Below, piece by piece: positions 7,706-15,365 of a stretch of 42,722 bases of DNA. Under the pieces are notes generated by a model. That model did no database searches. It saw only the letters and a list, made by a program, of their open reading frames with translations, and was not told where the DNA came from. Where the stretch lies: NCBI GenBank assembly GCA_937944095.1, contig CALEAC010000186.1, positions 1 to 42,722 of the forward strand, given 5' to 3'. Numbering within the stretch: position 1 is the stretch's first letter; each line of letters begins with the position of its first letter. Origin of the DNA: an uncultured Saprospiraceae bacterium (GTDB lineage: Bacteria > Bacteroidota > Bacteroidia > Chitinophagales > Saprospiraceae). Made by a program: the position numbers and the translations under genes.

Positions 7706-10624
7706 TTAAAATGAACCCCTCACACCAAACTTGATTGTGCGATTCAGCCCTTGAGTTAAGAAGTCGGTACCTAAAGTCAGATTAGCTGTTCCGGCATAAT
7801 TAACCTCAGGGTCTAAGCCTTTATAGTCAGTAATAGTCACTAAATTCTCACCAGTTACAAATACTTGTAAGCCAGCTAAACCGATATTACCGATGATGCT
7901 TCTGTCTAAGTTATAAGCAAGCGTAATATTCTTAAGTCGCATATATGAACCATCCTCTATATACCTGCCTCCATGGTTGTTCCTACTGGCATTAGGGCCT
8001 CCGAATCTTGGTATAGTCGTCACATCACCTTCGGTCTGCCATGCATCTAATACATTCGTATTATTATTAAAACCTCTTCTCAGATTATCCTCATTAAATA
8101 CTCTAGTATAATTAAGTACTTCGTTACCCTGCACAAAGGTCATCAGACCAGTAAGCGTTATTCCAGCATAGGACACACTGGTATTCACTGAACCAACATA
8201 ATCTGGATGTGGAGATCCAAGAAATTGGAAGTCATCATCATTTATAGCGCCATCATTATTTATATCCTCGAAGATTATATCACCTGTGCCAGGATCTACA
8301 TTTTCTTCAGATTTCCATCCAAAGAAATAGGATAAGGGTTGCCCTTCATCTATCCTATTCAGGAAGCCAGCATCGAAGCCTTGACCGTCAAATAACTTGA
8401 CAACCTCATTCGTGTTTTTAGCTATTTGGAAACCAACATCCCACACGAAATCACCACTAATCGGTGTGAGATTAAGTCCGAGCTCAAAACCTTTATTGAC
8501 AATTTCACCAACATTCTGAGTGATATCTTGGAACCCAGAACTGCCTGGCAATGGTCTATCTAGTAGCAGGTCATTAGTATTCTTATTGTAATAATCTATA
8601 CTACCTCTAATCTTGTTATTCCAAATCCCAAAGTCCACACCAATATTAAACTCAGTTGTTTCTTCCCATTTTAGATCTGGATTAGGTAGGCTATTAGGTG
8701 CGACTCCTGGAGATCCATTATAGTTGTTACCACCTAAGGAAAGTCCTCTGGAAGCAAAATTACTGATGCCTGCTTGATTCCCAGTTAATCCGAAGCTAGC
8801 TCTAAGCTTGAGATCATTAACAAAGTCATTATTAACCAAGAACGACTCATTAGCTATCTTCCATCCTGCAGATACGGAGGGAAAGTAGCCATATCTGTTA
8901 TTCGACCCGAACTTAGATGACCCATCAGCTCTCAAGGTTGCTGAGACAACATATTTGTCCATGATATCAAAGTTGGCTCTTCCATAATAAGATAATAATC
9001 GATTAGCTGTCAGATCCTGAGACGCTTCTGTATATTCTGCTGCTGAAGCTAAATACCTGAATTCTATACTAGGAAAACCAGTACCAGCTAAACTCGTATT
9101 ACTACGATCAAACTGCTCAAAATCTATTCCTGCGAGTAAACCAAGACCAATTTTGTTAAAAGTCGTTTGGTAGTCTAGTGTATTTTGAAAGACAGTTCTT
9201 CGTGCATCTGAAGTATTTAGAAATGATTCGCCATTGCCTCCTGCACCTTGCGAAGTATTAGAAGGATTATAAATTCTTTCAGAGAAATCCAACCTATCCA
9301 TTCCTGCTTTGGATTGAAAACTAAGGCCATCCAATATCTGGTATCTAATAAATACGTTGGCCAGAATCCGTTCATTTGTTAAGACATTATCTTTTTCTAA
9401 AGCCGTCGCAACAGGATTCTCAAAGAACATTCCTACATAATTGTAACTTCCATCTTCATTGAATATATCCACATTCTGAGGCTGTAAAATCGCCAAACTC
9501 AAGGCGCCATATATATTATTATCTGACTGTACAACATTCGTATTGGATTTAGACATGTTAATACTTGCACCTAAACTTAATTTGTCATTTATAGAATGAT
9601 CAAAATTAAACCTACCAGATAGCCTATCGAATCGCTGATTGAGTATCGTACCCTCTTGGTCGAAGTAAGAACCACCTATAAAGTATTTCGTTTTCAGGTC
9701 ACCACCTGTGACACTAAGGTCATATTGTGAGATTGGTGCAGTCTGATATATCGCATCCATAAAATCTGTGTTAATCCCATTCCAATCTGACCCAGACAAT
9801 TCAGCATATTGCTCTCCAGATAACATATCCCATCTTTTTATATCCTTTTGTGTACCTCTAGAATAACCAAAAGCAATAGTTGGCTTTTCTGATGCTGATC
9901 CTCTTTTTGTTGTAATCAAAACGACACCATTAGAGGCTCTAGATCCATAGATAGAGGCTGCTGCAGCATCCTTAAGTACCTCAATAGATTCTATATCTGC
10001 AGGATTCAGATCCGCTAAAGCATTGAAGTCCATTCCGCCAAAACTGTATTCAGAAAAATCCCCTGTCGTCACTGGAATACCATCTATAACATAGAGTGGT
10101 TCATTACCAGCATTAATAGAAGAATTTCCTCTTATTCTCATAGACATGCCGCCACCTGGCTGGCCGCTATTAGAGGTCAGTAAAAGGCCACTGACTTCGC
10201 CTTGCAAAGCGCCATCTATGCCGGCGACTGCTTTATTTTGGATCCGCTCACCCTCTACTTTTGAGATAGCACCAGAAATATCCTTTCTATCCTGTGAGCC
10301 ATAACCTACTACCACGACTTCATCAAGTAATAATCGGTCCTCTCGCAAATCGATTGTGACGTAAGATGATTCCGTGATGTCAATCTTCTGGTCCAAATAT
10401 CCTGTATAGCTCACAAGTAAGGTGGAAGAATTATCAGGAACCTGTAAAGAAAAAGCACCATCTATATCCGTGATGGTTCCCACATCAGAACCGTCAACCA
10501 AGACGTTGGCCCCAATCATAGGTGTCCCGGACTGATCACTTATGACTCCAGAGACCGTTCTCTGAGCAGAGAGCGAAAAGGTGAATCCTACTACAACTAG
10601 CAAGACTGAAATTAGATTTTTCAT
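7706..10624 (-). CDS. SusC/RagA-family TonB-linked outer-membrane protein
   Basis: 972 aa; signal peptide, CarboxypepD_reg-like domain, VVVGYGSQDRKDISGAIS TonB-box/plug region, IEVLKDAAAASIYGSRASNGVVLITTKRG, terminal FGVRGSF. Confidence 0.97.
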   Translation of the reverse strand: MKNLISVLLVVVGFTFSLSAQRTVSGVISDQSGTPMIGANVLVDGSDVGTITDIDGAFSLQVPDNSSTLLVSYTGYLDQKIDITESSYVTIDLREDRLLLDEVVVVGYGSQDRKDISGAISKVEGERIQNKAVAGIDGALQGEVSGLLLTSNSGQPGGGMSMRIRGNSSINAGNEPLYVIDGIPVTTGDFSEYSFGGMDFNALADLNPADIESIEVLKDAAAASIYGSRASNGVVLITTKRGSASEKPTIAFGYSRGTQKDIKRWDMLSGEQYAELSGSDWNGINTDFMDAIYQTAPISQYDLSVTGGDLKTKYFIGGSYFDQEGTILNQRFDRLSGRFNFDHSINDKLSLGASINMSKSNTNVVQSDNNIYGALSLAILQPQNVDIFNEDGSYNYVGMFFENPVATALEKDNVLTNERILANVFIRYQILDGLSFQSKAGMDRLDFSERIYNPSNTSQGAGGNGESFLNTSDARRTVFQNTLDYQTTFNKIGLGLLAGIDFEQFDRSNTSLAGTGFPSIEFRYLASAAEYTEASQDLTANRLLSYYGRANFDIMDKYVVSATLRADGSSKFGSNNRYGYFPSVSAGWKIANESFLVNNDFVNDLKLRASFGLTGNQAGISNFASRGLSLGGNNYNGSPGVAPNSLPNPDLKWEETTEFNIGVDFGIWNNKIRGSIDYYNKNTNDLLLDRPLPGSSGFQDITQNVGEIVNKGFELGLNLTPISGDFVWDVGFQIAKNTNEVVKLFDGQGFDAGFLNRIDEGQPLSYFFGWKSEENVDPGTGDIIFEDINNDGAINDDDFQFLGSPHPDYVGSVNTSVSYAGITLTGLMTFVQGNEVLNYTRVFNEDNLRRGFNNNTNVLDAWQTEGDVTTIPRFGGPNASRNNHGGRYIEDGSYMRLKNITLAYNLDRSIIGNIGLAGLQVFVTGENLVTITDYKGLDPEVNYAGTANLTLGTDFLTQGLNRTIKFGVRGSF

Positions 10625-10674
10625 ATTCCGTTGGTTTTGTAAATAAATAAGAGCAATATCGAGTCACGATTGTT

Positions 10675-10687
10675 GTGAATCATTCAC
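10675..10687. promoter_or_regulatory. Palindromic motif upstream of the second susC (candidate regulatory site)
   Basis: GTGAATCATTCAC: 6-bp arms around a single central base, about 51 nt upstream of the 10624 start. Confidence 0.25.
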
Positions 10688-10894
10688 TCAGAATATCTAA
10701 GGTAACTTTTTCTTAATATTTAGTTAAGAATGTCTCTGCCTTGTTTGATAGAATATTCTTTGGTCTTCAATTTCAAAGACAAACAAAACGAACAAAAAGG
10801 TTGGGTTGGAAGCAATTATTGATGGGTACGGCAAGCACGAAATCGAACTATAAGAGTTTGCCTAACAAGGACTTACGCTAGATATAAATAAAAA

Positions 10895-11614
10895 TTATTT
10901 CTTTTGGATTTGATGCAAGTACATCCCTACCACATTCTGAATCCCATAATAAAGGGCATCGGAAATTAGTGCGTGTCCTATGGAAACCTCTATTAGACCA
11001 GGCACATTCTGCACATAATAGTTCAGATTATCTAGATCCAAATCATGCCCTGCGTTCAAGCCGATTCCCACCTTAGCAGCCATACGACCAGTCTCTATGT
11101 GGTCATGAATCGCCTGCTGCTTATTAGTGAAATAGCTGGTTGCGTAATCTCCTGTGTATAGCTCTACCCTGTCCGCTCCTATGGCTGCTGCAGGCTCTAC
11201 CAATTCCGGCTTAGGATCCAAAAATAGGGATACCCTGATACCATGGCGCTTAAATTCGGTTATAGCTTCTAGCAGCAAAGCACCATCCTTAATTGTATCC
11301 CAACCCTCGCTAGAAGTAAGTGCTCCGGGAGGGTCTGGAACAAGAGTTACCTGATGTGGTTGTACAGCACATACTTCATCTATGAATTTTCTATTAGGAT
11401 AACCTTCGATATTGAATTCGGTCGTGACTATCGCTTTGAGTGGTGCCAGATCTTTATATCGGATATGTCTCTCGTCTGGACGTGGATGCACGGTAATCCC
11501 TTGAGCCCCAAATTCTTCGCAATCCTTTGCAAATTGGATGAGATCTGGCCTATTTCCGCCCCGAGCATTCCTGATAAGGGCTACTTTATTGAGATTTACA
11601 CTTAGTCTTGTCAT
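10895..11614 (-). CDS. pdxJ: Pyridoxine 5'-phosphate synthase PdxJ
   Basis: 239 aa; MTRLSVNLNKVALIRNARGG..., GITVHPRPDERHIRY, NIEGYPN, GLNAGHDLDLDN, EVSIGHALISDAL are characteristic PdxJ motifs. Confidence 0.96.
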   Translation of the reverse strand: MTRLSVNLNKVALIRNARGGNRPDLIQFAKDCEEFGAQGITVHPRPDERHIRYKDLAPLKAIVTTEFNIEGYPNRKFIDEVCAVQPHQVTLVPDPPGALTSSEGWDTIKDGALLLEAITEFKRHGIRVSLFLDPKPELVEPAAAIGADRVELYTGDYATSYFTNKQQAIHDHIETGRMAAKVGIGLNAGHDLDLDNLNYYVQNVPGLIEVSIGHALISDALYYGIQNVVGMYLHQIQKK

Positions 11615-11693
11615 TCTTCATGGTAGTTTAATCTCGTGATTGGCTTAAGTTTGTGCCGAACAGTATTTTACGTGACTTGATACAATAAATGTA

Positions 11694-12494
11694 GTGACTG
11701 AAGGCCTAAAAAAACGAGTAAGGACAGCAATTGTGTTTGGCTTGCCGATTCTATTTCTTCTCTTCTTCAGTGATCTCACTAGATTAGTCTTCCTCGGACT
11801 GATGCTTTTTGCGACCTGTTATGAGTACTTGCAAATCAATAATTGTTTCGTAAAAAGCAATAGTTTACTAGCTATAATCAGTTTAGTCTTATGCCTCCTT
11901 CTTGGCGTATATGCATACAAAACCTCAGTCAACGATTATCTAATATATGCTGGCGTAGCGGTGCTCATCTTCCAGATTCTAGATCTATTTGGTATTCTAA
12001 AAATCGATTCAACGAAAGGCGCACTCCTCAAAGTTATCTTCTACCCTGCCATCTATATTTCATGCTATATCAATTTTCATAGTCTGGATGGCTTCCGAGA
12101 ACTGGTCATCGGCACGATCTTATTGATTTGGGTAAGTGATATTGCTGCCTACTTTGTTGGACGCAGTATCGGCAAGAGAAAACTGATGCCGTCCGTCTCT
12201 CCAGGCAAAACAGTAGAGGGCTTTCTGGGTGCTGGAATGATTACGATGATAGTCAGTTATTTATTATTTGGGATCTTCGGCGTATTTGATATCACTACAT
12301 GGTTTGTAATTGCATTTCTAGTCTGGTTATTTGGATCCATTGGTGACTTGGTAGAGTCCAGGCTCAAACGCGCCTTAGACCTAAAGGACTCTGGAAGTAT
12401 CTTGCCTGGCCATGGCGGTTTTCTAGATCGATTCGATGGATTCATATTTTGCTTACCAGCAATTGCTTTATACTTAATAACGTTTTATAAATGA
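11694..12494 (+). CDS. cdsA: Phosphatidate cytidylyltransferase (GTG start)
   Basis: 266 aa; multi-TM; CDP-alcohol signature SPGKTVEGFLGA...SIGDLVESRLKRALDLKDSGSILPGHGGFLDRFDG. Confidence 0.96.
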   Translation: MTEGLKKRVRTAIVFGLPILFLLFFSDLTRLVFLGLMLFATCYEYLQINNCFVKSNSLLAIISLVLCLLLGVYAYKTSVNDYLIYAGVAVLIFQILDLFGILKIDSTKGALLKVIFYPAIYISCYINFHSLDGFRELVIGTILLIWVSDIAAYFVGRSIGKRKLMPSVSPGKTVEGFLGAGMITMIVSYLLFGIFGVFDITTWFVIAFLVWLFGSIGDLVESRLKRALDLKDSGSILPGHGGFLDRFDGFIFCLPAIALYLITFYK

Positions 12495-13144
12495 AATTTC
12501 ACAAAGAAGGCTATCCGACACTACTGCTGACACTGTTTCTGACATGTGGCGTGAGCTGGCTCGCATATTGCCTTGCACCAGCATGGTTACTTTATCTCGT
12601 GCTCGCATTGAGTTTATTCTTACTTATCATCGTTCTGCAGTTTTTCAGAAATCCAACAAGAAAGAACCATCCTGTCGATAACAGCCTCGTCTATACACCT
12701 GCAGACGGAAAAGTTGTGGTGATAGAAAAAACTTTCGAATCAGAATATCTCAAAACTGATTGTTGGATGGTTTCCGTATTTATGTCACCGCTCAATGTGC
12801 ATATTAACCGTAATCCTATATCCGGTATAGTAGAATACCTCAAGTATCATCCTGGCAAATATTTGGTAGCTTGGCATCCGAAGTCTTCTACAGAAAACGA
12901 ACGATATACGACTGTCTATAAATCAGCTAGCAATAAGATACTTATCAGACAGATTGCAGGTGCACTTGCTAGAAGAATCGTCAACAACCTCAAAGCAGGT
13001 CAGACAGTCACTCAGAGCCAAGAATTAGGGTTTATCAAATTCGGCTCTAGGGTGGATATATTTCTACCTCTTTCTGCCGTTATAAAAGTCGAAATGAATC
13101 AAGTTGTCAGGTCACCTCTAGATGTGATAGCTGAATTGAAATAA
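12491..13144 (+). CDS. psd: Phosphatidylserine decarboxylase proenzyme
   Basis: 217 aa; YTPADGKVVVIE, FMSPLNVHINRNPISG, autocleavage context IKFGSRVDIFLP; ATGA overlap with cdsA. Confidence 0.95.
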   Translation: MKFHKEGYPTLLLTLFLTCGVSWLAYCLAPAWLLYLVLALSLFLLIIVLQFFRNPTRKNHPVDNSLVYTPADGKVVVIEKTFESEYLKTDCWMVSVFMSPLNVHINRNPISGIVEYLKYHPGKYLVAWHPKSSTENERYTTVYKSASNKILIRQIAGALARRIVNNLKAGQTVTQSQELGFIKFGSRVDIFLPLSAVIKVEMNQVVRSPLDVIAELK

Positions 13145-13150
13145 GAAGAA

Positions 13151-13933
13151 ATGAGTAATATAAAAAAGAAGCCGCTTATCCTAGTGACGAATGATGATGG
13201 CATCACTTCACCAGGCATCAAGGCTCTTATAGAAGTCGCTGCTGATCACGGAGAAGTATTCATCGTCGCACCCGATTCGCCACAATCAGGACAAGGCCAT
13301 GCCATCACCATCACTGAACCAATAAGAATCAAGGAAGTATCCATCTTTAATAATATCAAAGCCTATGAATGCTCGGGCACTCCAGCAGATTGTGTCAAAA
13401 TTGCTAAGAATGTCCTGCTCAAGGATAGAACCATAGACCTCTGTGTATCTGGCATCAATCATGGTTCTAATGCATCTATTAATATCATCTACTCAGGTAC
13501 GATGTCCGCCGCGATGGAAGCGAGTCTAGAAGGCATCCCATCTATCGGGTTCTCACTCACGGACTTTTCCTACAAAGCCGATTTCTCTGGCTCAAAGAAG
13601 TATGCTGATCAGATCATCCAAGACATCTTATCCAACTCTAATAAAAATGGCGTTCCCCTTCTCAATGTCAATATTCCCAGCCTAGCTGCTGGAGAAATAA
13701 AAGGCCTTCGTGTGTGCCGACAAGGTCGTGGAATGTGGGTGGAAAAGTTTAAAGAAAACCAAGATCCTCGTGGAGAAACTTATTACTGGCTCACAGGAGA
13801 ATTTATATCAGATGACATCAAGGAAGATACGGATCTATGGGCACTTAAGAATGGCTATGTTTCGGTCGTCCCTTCGCAACATGACCTGACTAATTACCCG
13901 GGACTAAAAGATTACAAATTCTTAGAAGGCTAA
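13151..13933 (+). CDS. surE: 5'/3'-nucleotidase SurE
   Basis: 260 aa; ILVTNDDGITSPGIKAL, VVAPDSPQSGQGHAIT-like segment (IVAPDSPQSGQGHAIT), SGTPADCVK, SGINHGSN, YSGTMSAAMEA. Confidence 0.97.
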   Translation: MSNIKKKPLILVTNDDGITSPGIKALIEVAADHGEVFIVAPDSPQSGQGHAITITEPIRIKEVSIFNNIKAYECSGTPADCVKIAKNVLLKDRTIDLCVSGINHGSNASINIIYSGTMSAAMEASLEGIPSIGFSLTDFSYKADFSGSKKYADQIIQDILSNSNKNGVPLLNVNIPSLAAGEIKGLRVCRQGRGMWVEKFKENQDPRGETYYWLTGEFISDDIKEDTDLWALKNGYVSVVPSQHDLTNYPGLKDYKFLEG

Positions 13934-13936
13934 CGA

Positions 13937-14254
13937 ATGAGAAGAGTAAAGAAGTATAACACAGCGCTGATCGGTTTCATGATAGGTGCGACCATGCCTG
14001 TATTAGGCTACTGGGCTATCGAAGTCATTTTTACAACTTTGACAGAGAGTGGTGTTATGGATGAGGTCACTAGCAGCACCTTTACAAAGCGGCTCAAAAC
14101 CTTAAGTCTACTATCCATCTGTTGTAACCTATTACCCGCCCAAATTGCAAATAACACAAGGCACGTCGAACTGCTGAAGGGGGTCATACTTGCGACACTT
14201 ATCTATGCAGGATTATGGACAATGTATTTCTATTTCGGCATTAGATTCTTCTGA
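13937..14254 (+). CDS. Small hypothetical integral-membrane protein
   Basis: 105 aa; about three hydrophobic segments; 3 nt after surE and directly before lpxB, consistent with operon membership. Confidence 0.75.
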   Translation: MRRVKKYNTALIGFMIGATMPVLGYWAIEVIFTTLTESGVMDEVTSSTFTKRLKTLSLLSICCNLLPAQIANNTRHVELLKGVILATLIYAGLWTMYFYFGIRFF

Positions 14255-14258
14255 CCCA

Positions 14259-15365
14259 TTGAAGTATTACATCATAGCTGGCGAATCATCAGGTGATCTC
14301 TATGGAGGTCTATTGATGGCTGAACTCAAACAGATAGACGCGCAAGCAAGTTTTCGATTCTGGGGTGGACCCAAGATGAGTGCTCAGAGTAGTGGCCAAC
14401 TAAAATCCATAAAGGAAACCTCATTCATGGGGTTCTGGGAAGTCATTCAGAACTTGCCATTAATTAAGAAGTTTTTTGACTTTGCTAAGTATAGTATAAA
14501 GGAGTATGCACCAGATGTAATTATACTTATAGATTATCCTGGATTCAATTTACGCATGGCGACTTGGGCCAAAAAAGAAGGATACCAAGTCGCTTACTAT
14601 GTATCCCCTCAACTTTGGGCCTGGAAAGAAAGGCGACATACGATACTAAGAGAAAATACAGACAATTTCTTTGTGATACTCCCTTTCGAGGAAGAGTTCT
14701 ATAAAAATCTAGATACCCCCTGCACCTATGTGGGGCATCCACTATTAGAAATCGTTCCTCGTTTTGAGAGACATAACACTTTACCTCAACAGGTAGAGAC
14801 CATTGGTTTATTTCCAGGCAGTAGGAAGCAAGAAATCAAGAAGCATCTGGCTATCATGATTGCTTTTGCGCTGGCGCATCCAGACTATCAATTCGTTATA
14901 GCAGGTGTAAGTCATATTCCCAGGAAATTCTATTTAGATCTAATCAAGAGTTACGCCTCTCATATAGATATCGAATATGACAACTCATATGGTGTCATGA
15001 GTCGGATCGACTTTGCTATTAGTAGCAGTGGTACAGCTACCTTAGAATTAGCACTTCATCTTGTACCACAAATCGTGGTCTATAAGACGAGTCAGCTTTC
15101 ATTTATGATTGGAAAACGGCTAGTCAAGACTGACTACATCTCATTAGTCAATCTGATCGCACAAAAAGAAGTGGTGCCAGAATTATTACAAGAAGCATTC
15201 AACGAATTACACCTCAAAGAAAGCTTCATCAAATACAGTAATAGTGCTGCACGAAAAAAAACGATTACGGAGTACGAGTCTATCAGAGCACAATTAGGAG
15301 ATGGCACAACATCTCAGAGAGTCGCTCAGCAAATCTATACTTCTTGTCTTAAGCTTTCTTCTTAG
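14259..15365 (+). CDS. lpxB: Lipid-A-disaccharide synthase (proposed TTG start at 14259; ORF track starts at 14190)
   Basis: KYYIIAGESSGDLYGGLLMAEL, LIDYPGFNLRMATWAKKEG, YYVSPQLWAWKERR, GLFPGSRKQEIKKHL. Homology-like sequence starts at LKYYIIAGE, so the upstream 23 aa overlapping the previous gene are probably not translated. Confidence 0.93.
   Translation: MKYYIIAGESSGDLYGGLLMAELKQIDAQASFRFWGGPKMSAQSSGQLKSIKETSFMGFWEVIQNLPLIKKFFDFAKYSIKEYAPDVIILIDYPGFNLRMATWAKKEGYQVAYYVSPQLWAWKERRHTILRENTDNFFVILPFEEEFYKNLDTPCTYVGHPLLEIVPRFERHNTLPQQVETIGLFPGSRKQEIKKHLAIMIAFALAHPDYQFVIAGVSHIPRKFYLDLIKSYASHIDIEYDNSYGVMSRIDFAISSSGTATLELALHLVPQIVVYKTSQLSFMIGKRLVKTDYISLVNLIAQKEVVPELLQEAFNELHLKESFIKYSNSAARKKTITEYESIRAQLGDGTTSQRVAQQIYTSCLKLSS

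Noticed and set aside
10621-10683. 20-codon ORF (MIHNNRDSILLLFIYKTNGI*) also ending in ATGA at the second susC start
   Set aside because: ATGAAA start codons always supply an overlapping TGA in the -1 frame, and 20 open codons in an AT-rich spacer are near chance. The sequence has no coding-like character and does not resemble the 6108-6200 smORF.
10822-10881. 20-codon plus-strand ORF MGTASTKSNYKSLPNKDLR* in the susC-pdxJ spacer
   Set aside because: Short, no recognisable signal, chance-level length.
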